A DNA stretch of 42,160 nucleotides, from positions 1-42,160 of the forward strand of contig VXQP01000023.1 in the NCBI GenBank assembly GCA_009838965.1. The letters are read 5' to 3'. The stretch comes from Chloroflexota bacterium. Lineage in GTDB: Bacteria; Chloroflexota; Dehalococcoidia; Lucifugimonadales; Australimonadaceae. The translations under genes were made by a program, and so were the position numbers. The notes below the pieces were generated by a model. The model was not told where the DNA came from. It saw nothing but the letters and a program-made list of their open reading frames with translations, and searched no databases. Within the stretch, counting starts at the first letter, position 1; every line of letters begins with the position of its first letter. This document shows, piece after piece, positions 16,071 through 23,865 of the stretch.

Positions 16071-17141
16071 ATGGGAAAGCACGAGATAGCGGTCATACGC
16101 GGAGACGGCATTGGGCCGGAGGTCGTCGAGGAAGGCATCAAGATGCTGAACGCCGCGCAACGCCGGTTCGGCGTCGAGTTCACGTACACCGAGTTCCCGT
16201 GGGGCTCCGACTACTACTTCGAGCACGGCAGGATGATGGACGCGAACGGGCTGGACATGCTGCGCGGGTTCGACGCCGTCTTCTTCGGCGCAGTCGGACA
16301 CCCGGACATCCAGGACCACGTCACGCTGAACGGCCTGCTGCTGCCGATGCGGCGCGGCTTCGACCAGTACGTCTGCCAGCGACCCAGCATCCTGCTGCCC
16401 GGCGTCACGTCGCCGCTGCGGGAGATGGAAAGCGGCGACATCGACATGATCGTCATCCGTGAGAATACGGAGGGCGAGTACGCCAACGTCGGCGGCTTCC
16501 AGTACAAGGGCTTCCCGGAGGAGGTTGCAGTGCAGACGTCCGTGTTTACGCGTCGCGGGATCGAGCGCGTCGTGCGCTACTCGTTCGAGCTGGCGCGCTC
16601 ACGCAACAAGCAGCGGCGCGTCGCCTCCATCACCAAGTCGAACGCGCAGGGCTACGGCATGGTGCTCTGGGACGAGGTGTTCGATCAGGTCGCGGCCGAG
16701 TACCCGGACATCGAGACGGAGTCGCTCCTCGTGGACGCCGCGTGCATGAACTTCATCCGGCGCCCGCAGTCGTTCGACGTCGTGGTCGCGAGCAACCTCT
16801 TCGGCGACGTGCTCACGGACATCGGCGCCATCATCACGGGCAGCATGGGCCTCGCGCCGAGCGGGAACATCAACCCGGAGCGCGCGTTCCCATCCGTCTT
16901 CGAGCCGGTGCACGGCAGCGCCCCCGACATCGCCGGCAAGGGTATCGCGAACCCGATGGCGACCGTCTTCTCCGGCGCGATGATGCTGCGCCACCTCGGC
17001 GAGACCGAGGCCGCGGACGCGGTCGACGCTGCCGTCGAGAGCGTGCTGCGCGACGGCGAAACGATGCCCGTGGACCTCGGCGGCTCAGCCTCGACCCAGG
17101 CCATCGGCGACGCCATCGTCGACGCCCTCGAACGCGCCTAG
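16071..17141 (+). CDS. Tartrate/D-malate-type beta-decarboxylating dehydrogenase
   Basis: The 356-residue protein belongs to the isocitrate/isopropylmalate dehydrogenase family. Landmarks are IAVIRGDGIGPEVV, DHVTLNGLLLPMRRGFDQYVCQRP, VIRENTEGEYANVGG, the catalytic Lys in ITKSNAQGYGMVLWDEVF, the metal-site Asp stretch ASNLFGDVLTDIGA and FEPVHGSAPDIAGKG. The loop and TKSNA form match tartrate dehydrogenase/decarboxylase and D-malate dehydrogenase rather than LeuB. It should oxidise and decarboxylate a 2-hydroxy dicarboxylate with NAD and Mg/Mn. The final 47 bases (17088-17134) are repeated in decayed form at 18716-18762 beside a group II intron domain V. Confidence 0.87.
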   Translation: MGKHEIAVIRGDGIGPEVVEEGIKMLNAAQRRFGVEFTYTEFPWGSDYYFEHGRMMDANGLDMLRGFDAVFFGAVGHPDIQDHVTLNGLLLPMRRGFDQYVCQRPSILLPGVTSPLREMESGDIDMIVIRENTEGEYANVGGFQYKGFPEEVAVQTSVFTRRGIERVVRYSFELARSRNKQRRVASITKSNAQGYGMVLWDEVFDQVAAEYPDIETESLLVDAACMNFIRRPQSFDVVVASNLFGDVLTDIGAIITGSMGLAPSGNINPERAFPSVFEPVHGSAPDIAGKGIANPMATVFSGAMMLRHLGETEAADAVDAAVESVLRDGETMPVDLGGSASTQAIGDAIVDALERA

Positions 17142-17454
17142 CCAGTACCCGTCATTCCTGCGCAGGCGGGAACCCAGAAGTGCCCCATAGGGCACACGGG
17201 GCGCGGTGTGGGAGTTGTCATGCCGAGCAAGCGCAGCGGAGTCGAGGTATCTCTCACGGGCGGAGTGCAACTCCGTCGTTCCTGCGCAGGCAGGAACCTC
17301 GCCTGGCCCACTTCTCCCTCTGGGAGAGGTCGACGCGCTTGCGCTGCGGGTGAGGGTGAACCAGGCTGGCCGGGGCCCCATTGACGCAGCAACCGCGCTG
17401 TCCATAGCCTGCTTACCCGAGCCACCCTCTCCTCGGAGAACCGAAACGAGCCGC
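17142..17454. repeat. Composite intergenic repeat (A, B, A, C) before the HAD gene
   Basis: This gap holds palindrome A (GTTCCTGC-GCAG-GCAGGAAC type) at 17151-17175 and 17274-17298. A short hairpin GTGCCC/GGGCAC lies at 17180-17195, element B (TGTCATgCCGAGC...GTATCTCTC) at 17216-17262 and element C (CTCCC/GGGAG hairpin plus GGGTGAGGGTGAACC) at 17310-17362. No gene is seen. Confidence 0.75.
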
Positions 17455-18153
17455 ATGCGAGATTCCGCCTCCTCCGCCCTTGAAGGGTCCATCGACGCCG
17501 TCGTCTTCGATTACGACGACACGCTTGTAGACACCTTCCGCGCCCGCGTCGAGGCGATGCGCCTGACGTTCGCAGAGGTAGGGTTGCTTTACGACCCGAC
17601 AGAGTTCGTCGAGACGACGCGCGGCTCCCCATTCCAACGAGCCTTCGATGAGATAAGCGACGCTCCGGGCTGGAAGCCGGACCTTATGGACGTCTATCGC
17701 CGTCACTACTGGAGCAAGGAACCCGGCTTCATCTACCTCTTCGATGGTGTGCGTGAGATGCTCGACGCCTTGAAACAGCGTGGCATGCCCATGGGGATGC
17801 TCACCTCGAAAGCGCACGACATCCTGATCGAGGGTCGGCGCGCCGGCGCGGTGGTCGAGGCAGAGGAACTTGGTATCGACGGCCACTTCCCGCATATCGT
17901 CGGCTTCGAGGACGTTGCTCACCACAAGCCCCATCCCGAAGGGCTGGAACGCCTGATGGCCCGCTTGGGCGCAACCCCGGACCGGACCCTCGTGGTAGGC
18001 GACAGCTGGTCGGACGTTGAGGTCGCGAAGAACGGCGGCTGCTGGAGTTGCCTCGCAACGTGGGGCCTCGACGACCCCACCGAGCAGACCTCCCGCGCCA
18101 CCCCCGACTTCATAGTCGAAACCCCGGCGCAACTGCTCAGCCTGCTCGCCTGA
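17455..18153 (+). CDS. HAD-superfamily hydrolase, phosphoglycolate phosphatase-like
   Basis: The 232-residue protein has all four HAD motifs. They are the nucleophile FDYDDTLVDT, the Thr/Ser motif MLTSKAHD, the Lys in VAHHKPHPEG and the acidic VGDSWSDVEVAKNGG. The helical cap after motif I is type C1, as in phosphoglycolate and pyrophosphate phosphatases. It dephosphorylates a small cytoplasmic metabolite that cannot be named. The ATG at 17455 was chosen because upstream in-frame sequence is repeat DNA. It is a single gene between a repeat block and the low-GC islet. Confidence 0.87.
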   Translation: MRDSASSALEGSIDAVVFDYDDTLVDTFRARVEAMRLTFAEVGLLYDPTEFVETTRGSPFQRAFDEISDAPGWKPDLMDVYRRHYWSKEPGFIYLFDGVREMLDALKQRGMPMGMLTSKAHDILIEGRRAGAVVEAEELGIDGHFPHIVGFEDVAHHKPHPEGLERLMARLGATPDRTLVVGDSWSDVEVAKNGGCWSCLATWGLDDPTEQTSRATPDFIVETPAQLLSLLA

Positions 18154-18673
18154 GCCACCTTCTTGTTCCCCGCAGGTGAGAACATCCCGACCCTCCAGGT
18201 CTTCGCCCTGATAGTCGTCGCGACATCAGGCTGTACATTGCCAACCGAAGCACCTCCTAGCGGCACGGTGGTATGATTCCCCGAATCTACGGACACGGCA
18301 GAGATCCAACGATGTGTTTCATGACTGGTCGAACCAAACACTATAAGTGGGGCAACATGGGGCATGGGCATTGGGGATGGATCGAGACCAAGCCGCCTCG
18401 CCGTCGACGCTCTCGGCGTTCAAAGCACCGCTATCGTCGGATGATTGCGCTACTGCCTACGCTCCCCTCCCTACTCCGCCCTGCCTCAGTGTCTGCCCAA
18501 ACAAAGCCGTGAGGTATGCTTTCGCACTCACTCCGCGCCAATGGGGCACGGAGGCCACGATGCGTTGTACCCACTATCAGACCAGAACACTTACCCCTCT
18601 AGGTTGTGATGCGTCTCGGTAGGGCACTGACACTCCCGGCATCTACCCAACACTACCGACACAAGACACTGGA
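18154..18673 (+). other. Low-GC, non-coding stretch upstream of the domain V; possible intron remnant
   Basis: Base composition falls well below that of the flanking genes. The first 120 bases carry no convincing ORF. A run from 18513 to 18673 also lacks coding potential in any frame. Because a group II domain V begins at 18674, part of this stretch may be the remaining intron domains I-IV, or what is left after loss of the reverse-transcriptase gene. I could not identify a GUGYG-type 5' end or a maturase. Confidence 0.35.
18273..18512 (+). CDS. Possible small basic protein of unknown function
   Basis: A 79-residue open frame starting MIPRIYGHGRDPTMCF contains an Arg/His/Lys-rich block (HGHWGWIETKPPRRRRSRR). 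I recognise no family. The Shine-Dalgarno is weak, and it lies inside low-GC sequence that may belong to a degenerate intron, so it may be chance. The aromatic and basic bias is the only point in favour. Confidence 0.22.
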   Translation: MIPRIYGHGRDPTMCFMTGRTKHYKWGNMGHGHWGWIETKPPRRRRSRRSKHRYRRMIALLPTLPSLLRPASVSAQTKP

Positions 18674-18707
18674 GAGCCGGATGCGGTGAAAACCGCACGT
18701 CCGGTTC
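18674..18707 (+). ncRNA. Group II intron domain V
   Basis: These 34 bases match the canonical domain V exactly in architecture. The lower helix GAGCCGGA pairs with TCCGGTTC and contains the catalytic AGC triad at its second to fourth bases. A two-base CG bulge sits on the 3' side. The upper helix GCGGT/ACCGC is capped by a GAAA tetraloop. Domain V is the active-site RNA of group II self-splicing introns. No reverse transcriptase/maturase gene and no obvious domain VI with a bulged A are seen; sequence homologous to an exon begins 9 bases later. It is therefore probably a degraded or truncated intron. Confidence 0.9.
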
Positions 18708-18715
18708 GGAGGAGG

Positions 18716-18762
18716 GCCTCAACGCAGGCCATCGGCGACGCCATCATCAGCACCCTAGAGCG
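18716..18762 (+). pseudogene. Decayed duplicate of the 3' end of the tartrate-type dehydrogenase gene
   Basis: These 47 bases match 17088-17134 at 39 positions by eye. Read in frame they give ASTQAIGDAIISTLERP against ASTQAIGDAIVDALERA in the intact gene. The match starts just after the domain V, as expected if an intron once sat in the 3' end of a second dehydrogenase gene whose upstream part is gone. The frame continues without the expected stop, so it is not functional. Confidence 0.75.
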
Positions 18763-18784
18763 GCCTGGTACCGTGTGTCAGCCC

Positions 18785-20425
18785 CTACCCGTCGACATGG
18801 TTCGTGGATGTCGCAGCAAGGTAGGGAGATTCTTTGGGTGGGTCGATGAGCCAGAAGAGCGATTGCTTCGACAACGGAGTCGGTTCCTGCATGTGGTCCG
18901 GTCTCCCCCAGAGGAGGACAGTGTAGACGCCGGGGCCATGTTCTTTAAGGACTGTGGTGAGGTCTGCTCTTATATCGAAAGCACTGCTGGCAATGTCCAT
19001 ACGGTCGGCGACTATCCGTCTTTTCTGTGTAATGATTGTTTGGGCGGATTCGCTGGCAGCTTTGGCGGATGCCCAGGCGTTGTGCGCTTGCTCAGGGCTG
19101 CTTGGAGCGGGTCGGTCCGCCGGGGTCTGGTACGGGTCTACGCATCTCACTACTTGAGAGTCAGTTCTGACATCCGGGGTTGAGAATGACCAGCCTGGAA
19201 GTAATGGCTCCACCACGTAACCGACTGAGACGGGGTTACAAAGGGAGTAGGTGTATGCGAGTTGCCCTCGGGTCAGGCGTGTTGGCGGTACATCGTAGGC
19301 AATCGAGACATTAACGGTATCCACGATATTGAGTGTGGCGCCCGACACTTCGCCTTGGAGTGTGAGCACGCCCTCCGAGTTTATGGTGGGTTTGGTTGTG
19401 TAGCTGACATAGTCAGACGAAAAGTGTTGGACCAGCATGACATTGAACTGGTCGTGGGCTATGCCGACATTCAGGATGGTGTGCGCCGGGTCCAGCAGGT
19501 TGCGGCGGTGTCCTGGGCTGGCCATCCATCCTTTGATGGCATTACCTATCTCGCGATGCATATCGTCGATGGGTCTGTAGCCTTGGTTGGATGCAATGCA
19601 GTAGTCAGAGCCTCGGCCGTTCTCGCCGTCGGCTCCGGTACCGCCAGACAAAGTGTATCGATGGTTCGGTTTGAGTCCCCACTGGTCCCAGTGGCTGCTG
19701 TAGCATCCTTGAAGCGCCGCTTCAGCGTGGAGTTGAGCAGCTCCGTTGGAGCCAAGCCGGACTGGCGGTACGCCAGCCCCAGCCCTTTGCTCGTTGGTCA
19801 GTTGAACCATAAGCTCCTTGAGCGCAAGGTGACGCTGGACGGGATCTGAGAACTGTTCACGTTCGTCCTCGGTGTCGTGGAACCCGGTAGTCGTTACCTC
19901 AATATCCCCTGACCGAGCTTCAATATCTGCCTCTGGTGTTGCCTCGGTGGAGGTTCGAGCAGCAGTACCATCGATATCCCCGGTCTGAGCCTCAGGATTT
20001 GCCTCTGACGCTTCCTCGGCGATGGTCCGAATCGTGTCTGCACCGAGGAAGTCGGCGTTCTCTTCTAGCGCGAAGTAAGCGGCTATGACTGCGGCCGCAG
20101 CCACGACAATGACGACAGCCCAGCAGAGCCCATGCGACTGCCTGCGGCTACCCCGGTTTCGGCCCCGTGCCGAACGGCTACCCGGTTGAGCACGCAGGGT
20201 GCCTCTTCGTTCCATTCGTGGTATGTCTTCGGCGAAGACAGACCATCTTCCATCGTCTCCCGGAGGGAGGATGTAATCCCGAACGGTTGGGGTTCTGAAC
20301 ACCCCATTGCAACTACGGCATCTCCACAACAGATTCTGATGCCTCTGTTGCCTGATGCGAATCCTATGACTTCCACACAGCGGGCAAACTCCAAGGCGTT
20401 CGTAGTGTTCACCTCCGTTCGGCAT
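18785..20425 (-). CDS. Membrane-anchored CAP-domain protein with N-terminal zinc ribbon
   Basis: The 546-residue protein has a Cys4 zinc ribbon (Cys14, 17, 36, 39: CPLC...CRSC). A basic stretch is followed by one transmembrane segment at about 100-120 and an acidic linker with an imperfect repeat (EANPEAQTGDID, EADIEARSGDIE). A CAP/SCP-PR1 domain spans about 205-345, with HWDQWG, GENGRG, IKGWMASPGHRRNLLDP and VQHFSSDY. A unique domain of about 200 residues follows. The ribbon should be cytoplasmic and the CAP domain outside. GGAG lies 6 bases before the ATG. Its base composition is far lower in GC than neighbours (for example 27 of 60 bases at 19381-19440), suggesting transfer. The function of bacterial CAP domains is mostly unknown. 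Confidence 0.82.
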   Translation of the reverse strand: MPNGGEHYERLGVCPLCGSHRIRIRQQRHQNLLWRCRSCNGVFRTPTVRDYILPPGDDGRWSVFAEDIPRMERRGTLRAQPGSRSARGRNRGSRRQSHGLCWAVVIVVAAAAVIAAYFALEENADFLGADTIRTIAEEASEANPEAQTGDIDGTAARTSTEATPEADIEARSGDIEVTTTGFHDTEDEREQFSDPVQRHLALKELMVQLTNEQRAGAGVPPVRLGSNGAAQLHAEAALQGCYSSHWDQWGLKPNHRYTLSGGTGADGENGRGSDYCIASNQGYRPIDDMHREIGNAIKGWMASPGHRRNLLDPAHTILNVGIAHDQFNVMLVQHFSSDYVSYTTKPTINSEGVLTLQGEVSGATLNIVDTVNVSIAYDVPPTRLTRGQLAYTYSLCNPVSVGYVVEPLLPGWSFSTPDVRTDSQVVRCVDPYQTPADRPAPSSPEQAHNAWASAKAASESAQTIITQKRRIVADRMDIASSAFDIRADLTTVLKEHGPGVYTVLLWGRPDHMQEPTPLSKQSLFWLIDPPKESPYLAATSTNHVDG

Positions 20426-20523
20426 GGGGCTCCTTCAGCAGCACTGACAAGAGGGCATAAGAGACATCGCGGGAACGCCCCTTTACAGGACGGTGACCTG
20501 TGGCAAGCGATCGCCTGCCCCGC

Positions 20524-21267
20524 CTACTCCCGGTAGGACGTGTCCTGCCGGTCGAGCACGCGCAGCAGCCACTCCCACTCCATCGAGCCGTGCATCATCT
20601 CCAGCATCGCAGCGGTCTTCTCGATGGCGGGCAGTGGGGCCTGGTGGATCGCCTGCCCCGTCGACTGCGCGAGCACCTGCACCTGGCAGGCGCGCTCGAG
20701 TTGCCACATGAGCGTCCACGCCTCCGCGACGCTCCGGCCCGCCGTGAGCAGCCCGTGGTTCCGCATGATCATGGCGTTCTTGTCGCCCAGGTCGGTCACG
20801 AGCCGCTCGCACTCGTCAGTGTCGACGGCGATCCCTTCGAACTCGTGGTAGGCCACGCGCTCGTGGAAGCGGTACGTGTCCTGCTGTAGCGGGAGCAGCC
20901 CTTCTTCCAGGGCGGAGACAGCCATGCCGTAGGGCGTGTGCGTGTGCATCACGCAGTTCACGTCGTGCCGCGCGCCATGAACGGCGGAGTGGATGACGTA
21001 GCCGGCGATGTTGATGCGATGGTCGTCATCCTCCTCCCGCACCTTGCCGTCCAGGTCGATCCTGACGAGGTTGGAGGCCTTCACTTCGTCGTAACCGAGG
21101 CCGTACTCGTTGATGAGGAACTGGTCGTCCGTGCCGGGCACGCGCGCGGTGATGTGGTTGAAGATGAGCGTCGTCATGCCGAAGAGGTCGGTGAGGCGGT
21201 AGGCGGCCGCCAGATCGACACGCGCCTGCCATTCCGCTTCCGAGTAGCCATTCCCGTTCTCGGCCAT
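20524..21267 (-). CDS. Class II aldolase/adducin-family protein
   Basis: The 247-residue protein has the zinc-dependent class II aldolase (FucA/AraD) fold. It shows LTDLFGMTTLIFNHITARVPG, the metal His pair in VMHTHTPYGMAVSAL and the third His in IMRNHGLLTAGRSVAEAW. Members cleave sugar phosphates, decarboxylate, or act on aromatic-derived hydroxy acids. The C-terminal half resembles the catabolic members often found with ring-cleavage genes. The residue Glu that acts as general acid/base in FucA is not clearly placed. AGGAGG precedes the ATG. It stands downstream of the DUF427 gene, separated by a repeat. Confidence 0.85.
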   Translation of the reverse strand: MAENGNGYSEAEWQARVDLAAAYRLTDLFGMTTLIFNHITARVPGTDDQFLINEYGLGYDEVKASNLVRIDLDGKVREEDDDHRINIAGYVIHSAVHGARHDVNCVMHTHTPYGMAVSALEEGLLPLQQDTYRFHERVAYHEFEGIAVDTDECERLVTDLGDKNAMIMRNHGLLTAGRSVAEAWTLMWQLERACQVQVLAQSTGQAIHQAPLPAIEKTAAMLEMMHGSMEWEWLLRVLDRQDTSYRE

Positions 21268-21307
21268 ATCCGTTCCTCCTTCTCTCTACCGCCGTTCCTG
21301 CCCCGCT

Positions 21308-21396
21308 CCGTCGTTCCTGCGAAGGCAGGAACCTCGCCTGCTACCTTCTCCCTCTGGGAGAGGTCGCCGCGCGATAGCGTGGCGGGAGAGGGTGTC
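21308..21396. repeat. Composite repeat A + C between aldolase and DUF427 genes
   Basis: Element A lies at 21310-21333 and element C at 21342-21395. The C arm is GCCGCGCGATAGCGTGGC, which pairs with itself. It sits 5' of the aldolase start and just after the DUF427 stop on the minus strand. Confidence 0.75.
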
Positions 21397-22179
21397 CTAT
21401 CGCCGCCAGTTGGTCACCGGCTTCTCCGATTCTTCTCCGTCGACGTGGATCGCGTCCACACGCTCGTTGAAGAAACAGACCAGTCCCGCCACACCGGCTG
21501 TCTCCGTGGTGGGATACTTGTAGCACCACGCCGCGTCTTCCAGCAAGCCGCTCCCAGTCTCCACCGAGTAGTAGTCCGCCTTCCCCTTGTACGGGCAGCG
21601 GCTCACCGTCTCGCTGGGGAGCATCAGGTCCATCCGAATGTCCATCTTCGGGAGGTAGTAGCGCAGCGGGTGGCCCGGCTCCAGCAGCACCACTGGCGAG
21701 GAACTGTCGGCGACCTTCTCCCCTCCCGCATACACCTCGACGTGACGCACCGACCTGAACGTCTCGATGCGCTTGAACGGGTCCTTCGCGTGGACGAACA
21801 CTTCCTCTTCTTCCTCATACCAGGCGTCCATCTCGCCCCACCGGAACGAGAGCATCCCCGCGAGGAACGGCACGTCGTCCGCGGTTTCGGTGTACTCCCA
21901 CGCCGCGCCCTCTGCGGAGCGCTCCCCCACCTGCACGTCGTACAGCGACATCGTCCCGCGCGCGTTCGACTCGGTGCGCCCGGTGGCCGTGAGCGCGCCC
22001 TGCCGCACGTCTTCCTTCGGGAAGTAGTACACCGGCGGGCCGCCGCCCCGGAACAGGTTCGCGCGGGTGGAGTCGACGATGGCCTCGCCGCCGAAGAACA
22101 CCCGCAGGCGCTTGGGGCTCGTGATCCAGCGCGGCTCCGGCGCCGCGATCAGCCGGTTGTTCTCGTCCAGGTAGTCCAT
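21397..22179 (-). CDS. Tandem DUF427-domain protein
   Basis: The 260-residue protein contains two DUF427 units. Unit 1 is about residues 22-130 (RVFFGGEAIVDST...YYFPKEDV...SLYDV...AWEYTE). Unit 2 is about 148-250 (VEVYAGGEKVADSS...YYLPKMDI, CPYKGKADYYSV, AWCYKYPTTE). The CPYKGxAxYYSV motif is intact in unit 2 and degenerate in unit 1. DUF427 proteins are small beta-rich proteins of unknown biochemistry that often sit near catabolic genes. AAGGAGGA precedes the ATG. Function is unknown. Confidence 0.85.
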   Translation of the reverse strand: MDYLDENNRLIAAPEPRWITSPKRLRVFFGGEAIVDSTRANLFRGGGPPVYYFPKEDVRQGALTATGRTESNARGTMSLYDVQVGERSAEGAAWEYTETADDVPFLAGMLSFRWGEMDAWYEEEEEVFVHAKDPFKRIETFRSVRHVEVYAGGEKVADSSSPVVLLEPGHPLRYYLPKMDIRMDLMLPSETVSRCPYKGKADYYSVETGSGLLEDAAWCYKYPTTETAGVAGLVCFFNERVDAIHVDGEESEKPVTNWRR

Positions 22180-22198
22180 GCCGCTCTCCTCCTTGCAA

Positions 22199-22252
22199 TA
22201 TCACCTCTCCTTGGGGGAGAGGTCGCGCACCGTGGTGCGCGGGTGAGGGTTC
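22199..22252. repeat. Element C repeat between MFS and DUF427 genes
   Basis: CACCTCTCC...GGGAGAGG hairpin, variable arm GCGCAC-CGTG-GTGCGC, then GGGTGAGGGT. It ends at the MFS stop codon. Confidence 0.75.
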
Positions 22253-23530
22253 CTATCCCGCCGCTTGGGCGGGCTCCTCCCGCCGCAGCGTTTCCGGTAT
22301 CAGCGATATCACGATAACGGCGCCCACCAGGGCTGTCGCGCCCAGGAACCCGAATCCCACCGTGGCCGTGGAGATGGCAGTGAGCCAGCCGAAACTCGCC
22401 GGGCTGAGCACCATCCCGCCCTGGGCGACGGTGCGGGACACGCCGAAGAACTTGCCGCGCGCTTCCGCGGGCGCGACGTCCGTCCCGAGCGTCTGCATGT
22501 TGCCGGAGATGATATTCGCGGACATATGTATGGCGATGAAGCCCGCAACGAACCATGCGTAGGAAGCCTCTGTATAGGCGATCGCGGCGAGGAACACCAT
22601 CGAGGCTCCGGAGAGGATGAGTCCGGGGACGATGGTGTACTTCCGTCCGAACCGGTCCATCACGTAGCCACCGGTGAAGACGATGGGGATGGCGACGGCG
22701 GCCATCGCGCCCCGCAGCACGCCGAGCTCGTCCGGTTCCAGCCCGTAGGCGTACGCGGCGTAGACCACGATGACGCCTCCGCCGAATACGCCGCCGCGCG
22801 TGACGTTCGCCAGGAACTGCACCACGAATACGGCGGGGATAGGTGCGGCCATCATGTGACGCCAGACCCCCTGCGTTGGCGCGCCGGAAGCGGACGCCTG
22901 CCGCGGGCTGGCCGGCGGCGCGGTCTCCCGCAGCAGGTAGAAGCTGGGGATGAGCGCGACGAGAACGATGGCCGCGTGCATGACGAACGGCGCCCACAGC
23001 CCCAGCAGCACCGCGGCGAACCCGCCGACGATCGGGCCGGAGAGGTTGCCGACCTGCTGCACCCCGAACATCTGCGTGACCTGCTTGCCGCGCTGGTTCG
23101 TCGCGCCCGTGTCGGCGATGACGGTGATGCGGCTCATCATCCACATCTGCTCGCCCCACCCCGCGATGAAGCGGTAGATCAGCAGCTCGATGTACGAACC
23201 GTCCGCGCCTTCCAGTGCCACCTTGGCGACGAGCAGTGAGGCCACCGCGGTGATGATGGGCCCTGCGAGCAGCACGCGGCGGCGTCCGAGCTTGTCGATG
23301 AGGAACCCGGTGGGCAACGGCGCCGCGAACGTTCCCAGTAGTTGAAAGACGAAGACGAGCGCCGCGCCTTCGAGGTCGACGCCCATCTCCTTGGCCAGTT
23401 CCGGTATGACGGGCACGGTGAGGCCGAGCCCCAGGCCCATGGAGATAGAGGGCAGGTGCAGCGTGAGCAGCAGGTACGTCAGGTTGCTTTTGGGGGTCTG
23501 TGGGCTTTGCGCCGAGCCGGATGAAGCCAT
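22253..23530 (-). CDS. Major facilitator superfamily transporter
   Basis: The 425-residue protein has about 12 hydrophobic segments. The family motif GFLIDKLGRRRVLLAG lies between segments 2 and 3, with its half-repeat GGYVMDRFGRKYTIVPG in the second half. It should be a proton-driven transporter in the cytoplasmic membrane; drug or metabolite efflux types resemble it most. Substrate is not evident. GAGAGAGG lies just before the ATG. It may share a transcript with the DUF427 and aldolase genes downstream, although repeats lie in the gaps. Confidence 0.88.
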   Translation of the reverse strand: MASSGSAQSPQTPKSNLTYLLLTLHLPSISMGLGLGLTVPVIPELAKEMGVDLEGAALVFVFQLLGTFAAPLPTGFLIDKLGRRRVLLAGPIITAVASLLVAKVALEGADGSYIELLIYRFIAGWGEQMWMMSRITVIADTGATNQRGKQVTQMFGVQQVGNLSGPIVGGFAAVLLGLWAPFVMHAAIVLVALIPSFYLLRETAPPASPRQASASGAPTQGVWRHMMAAPIPAVFVVQFLANVTRGGVFGGGVIVVYAAYAYGLEPDELGVLRGAMAAVAIPIVFTGGYVMDRFGRKYTIVPGLILSGASMVFLAAIAYTEASYAWFVAGFIAIHMSANIISGNMQTLGTDVAPAEARGKFFGVSRTVAQGGMVLSPASFGWLTAISTATVGFGFLGATALVGAVIVISLIPETLRREEPAQAAG

Positions 23531-23590
23531 CCTGCCTCTCTCGGGTGTGCTGACGGCAACCTACGCTCTCGGCGCGGGCAGGTCAAACCG

Positions 23591-23842
23591 CCCCCCCCCC
23601 CGTATCTGTCATTCCGAGCGAAGCGCAGCGGAGTCGAGAAATCTCTCGGGTGGCTTGGTGTAGGAGCGCCCCTTGTGGGTGCCCTCCCCGCTCATGGCGA
23701 GCCTGTCGAACCACGCGCCGTTCCTGCGGAGGCCCGCGCTTTAGCGCGCAACCTCGCAGCCCACCTCTCCCCCTGGGAGAGAGCCTGCCCTGAGCTTGCC
23801 GAATGGGTCGACGCGCTTGCGCGGCGGGTGAGGGTGAACCGG
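23591..23842. repeat. Poly-C tract and composite repeat B + C
   Basis: A run of 11 C (23591-23601) is followed by element B (23606-23650). A segment with GCGCTTTAGCGC comes next, then a long form of element C (23762-23840) that carries the insert CCTGAGCTTGCCGAATGGG. No gene is seen in the 335 bases between the MFS and ribbon-helix-helix genes. Confidence 0.75.
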
Positions 23843-23865
23843 GGGGTGGGGATGTGAAGCGTTCG

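Noticed and set aside
18273-18622. Intron-encoded reverse transcriptase or maturase
   Set aside because: No YADD motif, domain X or HNH endonuclease pattern is visible in any frame here.
18686-19183. 165-residue plus-strand frame running from the domain V through the dehydrogenase remnant
   Set aside because: Only its first 20 or so residues match a known protein; the rest is antisense to the CAP-domain gene, so it is not a functional gene.
19262-19849. 195-residue plus-strand frame
   Set aside because: Antisense to the CAP-domain region, which shows clear motifs on the minus strand.
23591-23601. Poly-C run of 11 as a phase-variation switch
   Set aside because: It is intergenic and not clearly inside a promoter or reading frame; could also be a sequencing artefact.
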